Origin: Halothermothrix sp.
GTDB lineage: Bacteria > Bacillota > Halanaerobiia > DY22613
DNA length: 64,000 nt
NCBI GenBank assembly: GCA_016841825.1
Contig: JAENYK010000001.1
Span: forward strand, 1-64,000
Direction: 5' to 3'
Part shown: positions 48,401 through 49,591 of the stretch, one piece after another
Numbering within the stretch: position 1 is the first letter of the stretch
Layout: each line of letters opens with the position of its first letter
Made by a program: the position numbers and the translations under genes
Notes under the pieces: model-generated
The model's input: the letters and a program-made list of their open reading frames with translations, nothing else
Database searches by the model: none
What the model was told of the DNA's origin: nothing

Positions 48401-49182
48401 AAAGCACCCAGGGTGAACTGTTTCTCATGAGCCAATTCGTCAATTCGACGACCAAACTCTTCAGGTAATTTATAGCTAAAGGTAGCAATCTGGCTAATCT
48501 CCGATTGTGTAATCCGGTCAAAAGGCAGTTTAGTTTTCGTCTCATAATCTGCTAAATAATCTTGCCAGTATATTTGTTGAACAGCTTTATCCTGTTTGAG
48601 AATCCATTCTAGATATTCTTTAAATCTGGTTTTAGCTTTAAATGATGGAATAATTTCCCGTTCCAGTTGTTGATATGTTTCAAAAACCTCTTTCAAGATC
48701 ACCCCTGTACTCCAACCATCCCAAAGAATATGATGATAACTCAAAACCATCTCATATTTATCTTTTGCCAATTTGCAGAGCAGGATTCGAAATAGTGGTC
48801 CTTCCTCTAAATCAAATTTATCTGAGCGATCTTCTTTTAAAAGTCTGGCTAACAACTCCTGTTGTCGTATCTGATCTGTGGTCAGTGAAAGATCTTCTTC
48901 TCTAATTACCAATTCTTGATCTTTTAAAATTATCTGAACCGGTTTTGGTAGTCCTCTCCAGGCATAGATGGATCGCATAATCTCATTTCTAAAAAGTACA
49001 AAATTCCATGCTTCTTTAAATAAGGGAATATTCATCTGACCAGAAAGGTTCAAACTGAGTTGTTGAAAATATTGGTCACCTTCGGGATCTTTTAAGTACT
49101 GATAGAAGAATCCTTCCTGCATAGAACTTAAAGAAAGAATGTCTTCTATGTTACGTTTTTCCAAGCGTTTCGACCTTATCAT
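18487..49182 (-). CDS. Giant nonribosomal peptide synthetase NRPS1 (nine C-A-T modules plus C10)
   Basis: A single uninterrupted frame of 10,231 residues, with ATG 49182 preceded by AAGGAGGGG and a consensus promoter at 49264-49292. Domain order: nine complete C-A-T modules and a final C domain ending in a lysine-rich tail (RGKKKRKIIF). Carrier-protein serines lie at about 1041, 2185, 3278, 4358, 5476, 6532, 7596, 8680 and 9736, each in a GG(H/Q)SL motif. Every C domain keeps HHxxxDG; the first (HHILWDGWS, with SSMQEGFFYQYLKDPE) differs from the others (HHI(I/V)SDG, SSAQKR) and may accept an acyl starter or a D-residue donor. No epimerisation, methylation, cyclisation or TE domain was seen. 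Pockets read clearly for Pro (modules 5 and 8) and well for Ser (module 3). It passes the chain to NRPS2. It works in the cytoplasm; the product is unknown. Confidence 0.95.
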   Translation of the reverse strand: MIRSKRLEKRNIEDILSLSSMQEGFFYQYLKDPEGDQYFQQLSLNLSGQMNIPLFKEAWNFVLFRNEIMRSIYAWRGLPKPVQIILKDQELVIREEDLSLTTDQIRQQELLARLLKEDRSDKFDLEEGPLFRILLCKLAKDKYEMVLSYHHILWDGWSTGVILKEVFETYQQLEREIIPSFKAKTRFKEYLEWILKQDKAVQQIYWQDYLADYETKTKLPFDRITQSEISQIATFSYKLPEEFGRRIDELAHEKQFTLGAFLYAIWGILLHKYNNEETIVFGTTVSGRPANLIGVEEMVGLFINTLPLKVKTDAKLPVLNILQEIQQMIQDRVDYQTTPLSDIKSYSPLPTNDNLFDSIVVLENYPLDQKLKDQISLSQVDSKLSDDNSTISNTHFTNLMINSYSSFEMTNFHLTLAITTFQNIQLEFIYNPQVFNSQTIERLAQHFENIVRIILRNPEISVGEVNILSSEEEIELIREFNQTAEQFPLDQTIVQLFETRVSQSVGEIALVFDNQQLTYSELNSRVNQLARHLRKKGVGIDHSVGLMADRSMELIIGILAIIKAGGAYLPINPDYPAERITYFLKDSGAQILLTQSQWSGKVNFAGETINLDEAEVYTEDSSNLSQVNDCRNLLYLIYTSGSTGQPKGVMIEHISLVNYLFSLYGDYGEQIDNSDRCLSLTNISFDVSVSEMFLPLIFGAQLVLYKYKMLDVRELAEFIVSQNITLAYIPPALLQDLVTHLHNRVGELSLNKMLVGVEPIKDYILQNYYQLGMQNNNPMYIVNGYGPTEATICTSTYLYESTESVGRNVPIGRPLANVRVYILNKDLQPVPKGIAGELCVSGVGLSRGYLNHPELTAEKFVDNPFEPGEKMYKTGDLVRWLADGNIEFVGRVDYQLKIRGFRIEPDEIASQLICSELVERAIVIAREDRYGIKYLCAYVEVNSHHGESTVQSAELKNYLAERLPEYMIPSYIILMEQLPQTPNGKIDRKALPEPDYEVRVGAEYVAPRNELETQLVEIWAEILDVSEVGIDDNFFDLGGHSLKAISLVSRMIKDLNLEVSVRQVFDTPTVREMAEELSTDNILEIGEEAKPEIPLAEKSDFYPLSSAQKRLYILNQLDEINTAYNMPQVMIVRGQLDVVRLDQALQKVITRHESLRTVFITDSDGQPVQRIQQEIDFKVVLLTIDTEEITDYRQQSPGEERNKSEITEMVPVPESFTGEQDNLDWQLIRLRAFREGIEKLINDFIRPFHLDKPPLLRVGLIKDIPAELLSDLSDTHQIEKIGYSGSDNRDQSDEHQNGNACCDILIFDMHHIISDGLSIAILAEEILDYYTDLDRKLPELEIQYKDFAVWQNHLLESDKLHIQENYWLNQFADEVPILNLPVDYPRSGVMDFEGDKLEFTIDRDLTAQLKRLAAEGGATLYMTVLGAFNILLAKYTGQEDIVVGSPIAGRSCADLTRLIGIFVNTLALRNQPTKDKNFREYLAEVRDNCLQAYENQDYQFEMLVEKLHLDRDMSRNPLFDVVFALQEDDFAFDSGEFDLSIYPYRNKMTKFDLTLEGMEIDGQLEFLLEYKTDLFKRETITRMAVHFQNILNQLVNNPEIKLSAVNMLSAAEMKKILTDFIPSPEEYPVNKTIAQLFEAQVQTHPDELAVSFGTERLTYGQLNAKANQLARKLRKSGVLPGQIIGLLAYRSVELIIGILGIIKSGSVYLPINPDYPSGRIIFLLEDSQASLLLTSRQLAEKVGFSGEIIDLYDPEIYSGDITNLESVNQLKDLLYLIYTSGSTGKPKGVMISNRALINFVYAIGDSYQHQIGIGDRALSLTSISFDVSICEMFVPLVLGAELVLYPPVMLDVVELVEFLLKERITFAYLPPTILQDILTLVKDRGETLRLNKMLVGVEPIKDYLLEEFLELNSSLQIINGYGPTEATICATFHQYKSHLSTGKNVPIGRPLPNTQIYILDQYNQPVPIGIIGELCIGGIGLAQGYLNQPEMTAEKFVDNPYKSASVIYRTGDLARWTPDGEIEFMGRIDYQVKIRGYRIEPGEIEDRLLTHQLIKSAYVMDRQDLDGRKYLAAYLVLQELTDSIENKVESTDRLSINDIRSYLASSLPEYMIPTYFVVIDKLPLTSNGKIDRQALPEPEFSIVTERQYAAPTDDLEEYLAALWQEILHIERVGIEDNFFELGGQSLKATSFVARVLREYQVQIPLSQVFKTPTIRELAVFVWSGSISQSREDVRLAAIKERPYYPVSSAQKRLFVLNQLEGMSTTYNMPGVFWIKGNLNPEKLEDAFKRLIDRHESLRTSFEIISGEPQQIIHDQIEFAIEDYSDAQLLETNTIQTDQDRKSVIDGWITEFIRPFELSNPPLLRVGLLKLAYGVELAKNREAAELITGRGLADWIMILDMHHIISDGVSMNILVEELLAFYNDLSLPEPRIQYKDFSYRQNDFFSSREMKEQEEYWLELFRDEVPVLDLPTDYPRPAALSFVGDRIYFELDREMKQRLVRLANNQGVTLFMILLAAYNVLLFRYTGQNDIVVGTPVAGRSTVDVERMIGMFVNTLALRNQVKGGFSFTEYLDRIRENTVHSFENQDYQFEMLLEQLDLERDLSRNPLFDTLFVLQNMREIEDVLAAQGEAGLEFVPYPFVQPTAKFDLTLFAIETGEGLKFELEYRTSLFRQDTVSRLAEHYLNILQTIINNPQIQLAEIQILSHKEREQILTEFNATGREFPINQTLPQIFEQQVGRLAEYPALIYEDREMTYRELNQKANQLARILRDKGVEREQIVAIMLERSFEMIIGLWAIIKAGGAYLPIDPHYPIERINFLLEDTQASLLLTDSGERIVGSGFDGEVIDISRTGLYSGDASDLEIVNQPTDLAYVIYTSGSTGQPKGVMIEHNFVINRMYWLQRMYPVSIEDTVLQKTTFTFDVSVWEIFWWSNPGAKLCLLTPGGEKDPALLVEAIERYGVTAINFVPSMLNVFFDYLEAHPDAVYRLGSLRDFFSSGEALLPKQVERYNRLIYRVHQIRLHNLYGPTETTVEASYYDCPTGVDLEIVPIGKPIDNVKLYILDRYQNLLPVGVVGELYIAGQGLARGYLNQPRLTAERFVPDPFTPGEKMYKTGDRACWLADGNIKYLGRLDYQVKIRGFRIELPEIESQLLKHPEIKEVVVSDREDRQGSRYLCGYVVPNNQAASERLSGIQLRKYLAATLPEYMIPSSFILMEKFPQTASGKVDRNKLPEPDNVGIVDREYVAPTTELEKALAILWSEILGLERVGIDDRFFELGGHSLKATAFVTRLYKEMNLELPLRLMFKNPTIRELAETLKGMGKVEHEIIPVQQSDVGIYPVSSAQKRLFILHQLEKSSITYNMPVVIRLVGKIDLQRLEQTFRKLIARHESLRTSFKLATLEEGVLGEPVQVIHQNVDCSITYIDNQNLNDSFDGENHDLIEHLVKGFIQPFDLSQAPLLRIGVISPAGKVISADEQSEIILVWDMHHIVSDGRSIEILINEFGQLYQGRELVELQIQYKDYASWQNEHLDSERLKAQKQYWLDVFAGELPILNLPTDYLRPAVLEHIGDKYSFAISDGLSARIKRLSVEQDATLYMVLQAVYNILLAKYSGQEEIIVASPIAGRSHSDFNNIVGMFVNTLAMRSYLTATKSFREFLQEVKVTALSAYENQDYQFELLVDQLDFKRDMSRNPLFDVMFSIQNMDYSLIELDGLKLYPVEIDSRISKFDLTLTALEMTAGLHFTIEYRSKLFKRSTIERMAGHLERILQTITANPEIELAKIEVVSEEEKEWLLREFNDTQREYGKYQTVYQLFEEQVQQTPDNFAIVLGDIQITYAELNGRVNGLAQILRTRGVMPNKIVGIMIEKSIEMVIGLLAVLKAGGAYLPISPDYPEERIKFILEDSQPELLLTRGVLIDRLAITVQHWIDLDDEELYSFRSENLEIVNQPEDLAYVIYTSGSTGRPKGVLIQHQGMANTLRWRIAELQLTPKDVSLQLFSFAFDGFVITFFTPLLSGAKVILLTDAESRDSLVIVRRLISEQVTHFMCVPSLYSGILDALDIVVPQSREIEDNKQVDIEYGGLNYLRSVSLGADKVTDNLVSQSKARLPQIELINEYGPTENSVVTTIARNIQDAENITIGRPIANIQILILDKDNQLTPIGVPGELCIIGVGLAMGYLHRPELTREKFVTNPLNPNQRMYRTGDLARWLEDGRIEFVGRVDYQVKIRGFRIEPGEIESKLLQHWSVKEAVVIDRDDEQGQKYLIAYLVLSEEYSMEELRSYLLTELPEYMVPGYFVPLECLPLNTNGKLDRSALPVPEGEAIRSSKYLPLATELEQRLGEIWSEILGVDKIGSIDNFFELGGHSLKATNFAVRVLQETGVEIPLHQIFSTPTIRELAEYINQSIDKVCTDIQPVGDQESYPVSSAQRRLLILHQLEDVNLSYNMPMAMVISGSLDVNRLEEAFRVLVQRHETLRTSFDFVAGDPVQKVAQTVDFRIEKYLLSRLIEREVLDDQGAAYLQQVLTEFVTSFDLSKAPLLRVKLITDDLGMLDSLIFGDQSTERTPSWLLFFDMHHIISDGTSMEVLTKELITLYDRGIKDSILPKLRIQYKDFSAWQNQVFARDRFKVQEEYWLKIFAGEIPVLNLPTDHSRPPMKTFDGDHLRFEVSEELTCAVHELAQTHGATLYMVLLSAYTILLSKYSGQDDIIVGSPIAGRSLVDLQNLIGMFVNTLAMRNYPTENKSFIQFLAEVKEHSLQAYENQDYQFEMLVDRLNIERSLNRNPLFDVMLVVQNTERSTIEIDDLRFIPYELENRTAKFDLLLTAWEADGKIQCGLEYSTRLFAEQTVQRFVQHFINLLTVITTNPATLLGDLEIITVEERDLLLHVYNNTAVEFPTRDKTIQQLFAEQVLHTPDARAVYFEGESLTYHELNRRAEILAQILRVKGIGPDRIVGVMLERSLDLIVGILGILKAGGAYLPIDAEYPADRIEYMLQDSGSEVLLTQSTLLEKIISPNEKAVDSQSPLSGEIYFSGEIIDLSRLAAVMAKESRGDSPVWAEVAVTGDLDSELIDTLEETGIENLSRATDLVYVIYTSGSTGKPKGVMLEHRNLTNLLSFEFANTNIELMGGVLQFTTISFDVSFQEIFSTLLSGGELYLVSKERRNNIDHLLEFIAERQISTVFLPVSFIKFIFGEDDFAAKFPKSVKHIVTAGEQVLVSELFRDYLQQNNVYLHNHYGPSETHVVTTLTLEPTGEIPELPSIGKPIANTQIHIVNSSLKLQPVGVVGEILIAGENVGRGYLHRPELTADKFIQDPFNPTSRAYRTGDLGRWQSDGNIQFLGRADYQVKIRGFRIELGEIESCLLDYPDVKEAVVIDLQDDQQTSYLCAYLVINQELNLADLRRYLSQTLPDYMIPTYFIQIDRIPLTPNGKINRSALPEPTEELTSGIEFLPPVTETEQRLALIWSEVLGVERVGVNHNFFELGGQSLKATAMVSRVFKEFEVELPLRQIFKYPTLQELANYLEDLKRESYRDIQPIAERADGCYQLSSAQKRLFIVNQLAGIGIAYNMSGVVRIIGELDIVSLEQAFNQVIDRHEALRTSFELQGSEAVQRIHPKVDFNIEYLKLAEEKCELGELVRTSIKPFELDQAPLLRAIIIEEDETEHILILDMHHIISDGRSLDILLQEVVTLYAQGAAAALPELNIQYKDFTSWQNDLFTSEKIKEQEQYWLETLGGELPLLNLPLDFPRPVVQSYSGEKLTLTITEELTSQLMTTAREHGATLYMILLAAYNILLAKYTGQEDIIVGSPIAGRTDSELNKIIGVFINTLALRNYPQSQKSLKEFLDEVIERSLQSYENQDYQFEMLVEKLGIQRNLNRNPIFDTMFNLLDSAEAKTFSIPGLQFVPYDEFDQQIAKFDLNLTAQESQDKLYFAFHYATSLFNRATIEQLARHFEQILIILGEIGTSADQITLGEIDMLSPVEKEILLTGLNRTGADFPETKTIQQIFAEQAARTPDSLALSFLDQELTYAEIDRRSTGLAIQLQMLGVSTDRIVGLMVERSCEMMIGILGILKAGGAYLPIDPHYPAERIGYILRDSGTEVVLTRGNIPREFVGQVVDLSDQSIYQTEKALHTTEGSRNLAYVLYTSGSTGKPKGVMVEHRSVVNTITHLQKRYPLDSSDTILQCTTFTFDASVRELLWWFFAGARLCFLEPDGEKQPEVILQAIEKYQITMVKFVPVLLNEILNAASQIERSRLTSLRYIFVGGEALSKQLVDKFYQVFPSGQMLGNLYGPTETTIHCTEYEIYQPITTSVAPIGRPISNDLIYILDKDQRLVPRGVVGEIYISGVGLARGYLNKPELTAERFLPNPYVPDTVIYKSGDLGRWLTDGSLEFSGRTDDQVKIRGFRIELGEIEDRLLSHPALREGTVMLKEDTVSGERYICAYFVSLEEYADTLLISELRAYLAAELPTYMLPAYFIQLKELPLTWNGKIDRKSLPAPDGSMFRDDYVAPSNELEERLVQLWSNILQVEQIGVNDNFFEIGGHSLKATILLSRIHKELNVKLKLQDIFRRSTIKELSELIRQVEADKFIAIQPVREQEYYQVSSAQKRLYVLNQLDRDSTNYNIPRVMIIEGQLDLTRLEDTFNQLIKRHESLRTSFELVDGVPVQKIHENVDFAINYLDLAQEQIQDVETDSRKITQLTAEFIRPFDLSTVPLLRVGLLVLKDKSILITDMHHIISDGVSSGILIRDFIRLYRGEKLSELRIQYKDFAIWQNSFLNTLQLKEQENYWLTVFGQQVGQQAEIPVLNLPTDFPRPPVQSFAGDLVNFELGAELTDELKELTSNHDATLYMTLLSVYNLLLAKYSGQEDVIIGSPIAGRSHSDLENIMGMFVNTLAMRTRPEGNLTYTQFLDQVRDQAVQAYDNQDYQFEMLVEKLGLQRTLNRNPLFDVMFVLQNTTDELAINIESVQFTQFNYDYTTTKFDLTLYALEDREQIRLAFGYCTKLFKRETIERMAAHLVQIVQEVVQKPEQRLAEIQMISAEERARLINDFNNTRTEFSEQSLDQIFESQLVNSAEQVALITAETVVTYGELALRVDQLARRLRIKGVGTDQIVGLMVERSIEMMIGILGILKAGGAYLPIDPHYPEERIRYILEDSQTNFLLTQAKFTDRQLGIEMLVVERDDFTENIQKEGIDLLEIERELSDFNRSGDLACVLYTSGSTGRPKGVMIEHRSIVNTLTHMQRKYPLDVDDILLQSTVFTFDASMQEIFWWFFKGAKCYLMAVDEEKYPDRVIEIIAKYQITVVKFVPILLEELLKVAQSGKKDKLALLKYIFVGGEALSRQLVERFYQIFASGQILGNLYGPTETTIQCTEYEITEPIEGGSVSIGKPISNNQIYILDSYLNPVPVGVIGEIYIGGVGLARGYLNPELTKERFIVNPFVPGERMYRSGDLGCWLGDGNIQYAGRVDHQVKIRGFRIEPGEIENRLLMYDSVEQVVVIDRLDPVNQRYLAAYLVAARELQASELREYLLQNLPEYMIPTYFIQLPEMPLTWNGKIDRSSLPAAEIGIERQEYAAPTDLVEERLVAIWSDILQIERVGVTDNFFDLGGHSLKATAFIARIFKAMNIEIPLRQVFKTPTIRELAKFIRDSKASIYAAIQPVEKREFYPVSSAQRRLFILDQLEEITTSYNMPAALMISGGLDIQRLERAFLQLISRHETLRTSFEFTAGEPVQRIQQNVDFAVERDQLSRLIGQISNNELRGEQSLMLETISQVVRQFIKPFDLSMAPLLRIGLIENDLELVIQNEQRNEIMNWILIFDMHHIVSDGISMGILIKELIILYEKEDRAELPELRIQYKDFSAWQQQILTSERIKEAEEYWCHIFAEEIPVLNLPTDFPRPAVMTFEGDRMRFTINSEITAGLKRLARENNATMYMILLASYNVLLARYSGQEDIVVGSPIAGRPHTDLENIIGMFVNTLAMRNYPVQKKRFRDFLDEVRESSLQAYEYQEYQFEMLVDRLDIERSLNRNPLFDVMLVLQNTEQSGAEIAGLQFIPLELENKTAKFDLLLTARELEDEIFCSLEYSTRIFTVETIRRFIQHFTNLLSEIIVRPDVQLVDLEIITPEERERLLYEFNDTGTEYRSKQKTIDQLFEEQVRRTPEAIALIFEEERITYNQLNRQVNRLAWTLRDRGVSSDKIVGLMIQRSPEMIIGLLGILKAGGAYLPIDPDYPVERIEYMLTDSEAQMLITAHTDQGIDLARGLNYSGIILYLDQILQESGQTPAVGDLDNLKSLSSPDNLLYVIYTSGSTGKPKGVMLEHRNLTNLLSFQSSRTNIDCTRVLQFTTISFDVSFQEIFSTLLTGGRLYLISKERRDNIFSLLEYISQEEITTLFMPMSYLKYIFGEAEYVRRFPKSVEHIITAGEQLVVTEQFRGYLQQNQVYLHNHYGPSETHVVTTLTLDPMEDIPELPTIGYPVSNTQIFILDEQLQLQPIGVAGELWIGGANVGRGYLNRSELTAEKFIANPFCAGERIYRTGDLARWLSNGQIEFLGRADYQVKIRGFRIEPGEIETTIMNYPEIKEAVVVDKADAAGGKYLCAYLVGTVEIVISELRDYLVQILPDYLIPAYFVQLREIPLTPSGKVNRRALPEPDGSMLVKTEYIAPLTDLEKRLAVIWSEILGVDRIGTKDNFFELGGHSLRATTLISRVFKEFSLDLPLREVFRHPTIAELAKVMEEQIKTVYRTIEPVEIREYYPVSSAQKRLYLLNQLKGDDISYNMPAAAIIEGRLDVEKLSTAVQKLIVRHEALRTSFELIAGEPMQKIDSRIEFVIAQLNLESEREVELNLRLNKILRKFVRPFDLARAPLFRVGLVTLDVDRYLLVYDMHHIISDGVSIQIILQDIMALYLDQELPELKIQYKDFSNWQNQLFTSKEIETQEQFWMNTLAGELPILTLPTDYPRPPVMSFAGDKLQFRLPEDLEFKINQLIVREGVTLYMFLLTTFNIFLAKYSNQEDIIIGSPIAGRHHADLTGVIGMFVNMLAIRNYPTADKTFSQFLGEVKQRAIKVYENQDYQFEMLVEKLNLRRDMSRNPLFDVALALQNSGNSVDIQESELKIIPYEFKTQVAKFDLLLNVFETVDGLSLNLSYSTRLFKRSTIELMTEHLVNLLRVVVNNPVIELGAISLMSVEERRRLLEDFNQTDRLYPEDKTLSACFREQVERVPEQIALIYEDQQITYTELHARSNQLAHTLRDMGIGSDKVVAIMIERSPEIIIAIWGIIKAGGAYLPLDPDYPQDRVNYLLQDSDSEVILVQSNFVSRMAGLSIGVLDISQSQSYAESSADLEDINRPTDLAYMIYTSGTTGKSKGTLVCHYNVISFVKETDFVDFTEKDKILQVSNYAFDGSIYDIFGGLLRGATLVMFRKELILDIDQLARLIVDQQISKFFLTTALFNTLVDTNLHCLSGVQQVSFGGERASVEHVRKAFEYLGPGRISNVYGPTECTVMSTEYVVNELDVKAQSIPIGKPITNRKAYIFNKDNYLQPIGIAGELCIAGTGLIRGYHKRNDLTREKFVINPVVPGEMIYHTGDLARFLPDGNIEFLGRIDQQVKIRGFRIEPGEIEARLLTHPDVLEAVVCDREDEWGVKYLCAYLVLENEVTAADSSGLSAEKLADLKSYLAKDLPEYMMPAYFISLQEIPLNANGKVDRQVLPEPDLSFGSMAYIAPRNELEIRLAAVWSEILGMQQVGIRDNFFELGGHSLKATRLVSALHKELKIKISLQDFFKTPTIAALAEMIHNLQVSEFSDIEPLPEQEYYELSFAQKRLWVVYQMEPGSSAYNMPGRVTFTEQVDSQLISEVFTRIVNRHESLRTRFTVIGDMPKQVIAREMTVPVQEFDLSSLSQEAGAEQRSKIYLQESSRPFDLETGPLFRFGLIKITENEYDLIYCLHHIISDGWSMEVLRQEFIQLYTALQSGQSINLPELPIQYKDYAAWQNELFADEEGLKEVKDYWSSQLTGGLTKLSLPTDYDPATLSDRRSAGYRFVIPQATLEKLKILAREHNASLFMVVLAVLKIFLAKNTGQKDIAIGIPAASREHENLKNIMGFFVNTVVLRNNIDYGETFHQTMLRVQANTVKALEYQSYPLELVVSELGINYPEIQVFFNMVNMLNRESQELENLQSFHIAKVQDVKFDLVFYLTEYSNGLDIRCQYLTGLFKPEKIELLMQEYLSLLEKVTENIEQSVDELIRGKKKRKIIF
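18490..19820 (-). other. C10, unpartnered condensation domain at the end of NRPS1
   Basis: Approximate bounds (residues about 9790-10231). It begins YELSFAQKRLWVVYQM, has LHHIISDGWSMEV and is followed by no A domain. It must act with the A10-T10 didomain at the start of NRPS2. Confidence 0.85.
19825..22985 (-). other. NRPS module 9 (C-A-T), Ile-like aliphatic pocket
   Basis: Approximate bounds. Pocket D-G-Y-F-S-G-V-V-M-K from FDGSIYD, KFFLTTA, VSFGGE, SNVYG and CTVM. It shares six of eight positions with the Ile code DGFFLGVV. T9 Ser9736. Confidence 0.65.
23000..26235 (-). other. NRPS module 8 (C-A-T), predicted Pro
   Basis: Approximate bounds. Pocket D-V-Q-F-I-A-H-V-V-K from FDVSFQE, TLFMPM, IITAGEQ, HNHYG and THVV, the Pro pattern DVQ(L/F)IAHVVK. 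T8 Ser8680. Confidence 0.8.
26250..29430 (-). other. NRPS module 7 (C-A-T), unassigned pocket like module 6
   Basis: Approximate bounds. Pocket D-A-Q-K-F-G-L-I-Q-K from FDASMQE, VVKFVP, IFVGGE, GNLYG and TTIQ. Lys at the third variable position recalls Asp/Asn pockets, but the rest does not. T7 Ser7596. Confidence 0.65.
29445..32590 (-). other. NRPS module 6 (C-A-T), unassigned pocket
   Basis: Approximate bounds. Pocket D-A-R-K-F-G-L-I-H-K from FDASVRE, MVKFVP, IFVGGE, GNLYG and TTIH. It differs from module 7 at two positions. T6 Ser6532 (EIGGHSLK). Confidence 0.65.
32605..35955 (-). other. NRPS module 5 (C-A-T), predicted Pro, with an A-domain insertion
   Basis: Approximate bounds. Pocket D-V-Q-F-V-A-H-V-V-K (Pro) from FDVSFQE, TVFLPV, IVTAGEQ, HNHYG and THVV. 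Between the A2 and A3 motifs there are about 45 more residues than in the other A domains, encoded near 34016-34200. T5 Ser5476. Confidence 0.8.
35960..39195 (-). other. NRPS module 4 (C-A-T), unassigned pocket
   Basis: Approximate bounds. Pocket D-G-I-M-S-G-E-V-V-K from FDGFVIT, HFMCVP, VSLGAD, INEYG and NSVV. T4 Ser4358. Confidence 0.65.
39200..42460 (-). other. NRPS module 3 (C-A-T), predicted Ser
   Basis: Approximate bounds. Pocket D-V-W-N-F-S-L-V-E-K from FDVSVWE, AINFVPS, FFSSGE, HNLYG and TTVE. It matches the Ser code DVWHFSLV at seven of eight positions. T3 Ser3278. Confidence 0.72.
42480..45895 (-). other. NRPS module 2 (C-A-T), unassigned pocket like module 1
   Basis: Approximate bounds. 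Pocket D-V-C-Y-L-G-G-I-C-K from FDVSICE, FAYLPP, MLVGVE, INGYG and ATIC. The C domain carries two extra polar stretches of roughly 40 residues around the substrate channel region before HHIISDG. T2 Ser2185. Confidence 0.65.
45900..49182 (-). other. NRPS module 1 (C-A-T) with divergent first C domain
   Basis: Approximate bounds. C1 has SSMQEGFF and HHILWDGWS. Pocket D-V-S-Y-L-G-G-I-C-K, one change from module 2, substrate unknown. T1 Ser1041. Confidence 0.7.
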
Positions 49183-49263
49183 ATAAATCCCCTCCTTAAT
49201 TTATATTTTTCACATTTTTACATATTTTATATACTATTCATTATATAAAGTTTTACATTATTT

Positions 49264-49292
49264 ATTATATAATAGTATTTTAGCTAGGTCAA
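49264..49292 (-). promoter_or_regulatory. Sigma-A promoter of the NRPS operon
   Basis: On the minus strand, TTGACC (49287-49292), a 17-nt spacer and a perfect TATAAT (49264-49269). The predicted leader before the NRPS1 ATG is about 75 nt. Confidence 0.8.
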
Positions 49293-49526
49293 TTGATATA
49301 TTGCTTTTTTTTTCTATAAATTAATTTACCCTGAAGGAATAATTGTTGCCTAACAAGGGATATTGAAGGTAATATATATAATACTGAGCAATATTATGCT
49401 AGGAATAGAGCAATTAATTAATAATGAGTGAATTTTATTCTGATTATCAAAATATTAATTCGTATAAAACTAAATATTTAATATTAATATTTTTGTTATT
49501 TTTTAGTCGGGTATTTTACATAAACA
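49293..49526. other. Upstream region of the NRPS operon, no gene
   Basis: AT-rich intergenic DNA between the NRPS promoter and the S8 peptidase terminator. No convincing gene or operator was recognised. Confidence 0.5.
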
Positions 49527-49555
49527 AAACCTCCCACTTTGACAGCAGGAGGTTT
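49527..49555 (-). terminator. Terminator of the S8 peptidase gene
   Basis: AAACCTCC (49527-49534) pairs with GGAGGTTT (49548-49555). On the minus strand the stem is followed by TTTTGTTT. It separates the peptidase transcript from the NRPS operon downstream. Confidence 0.8.
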
Positions 49556-49591
49556 CTATTATTCAACTTAATAAAATATTCTGTTACCCAA

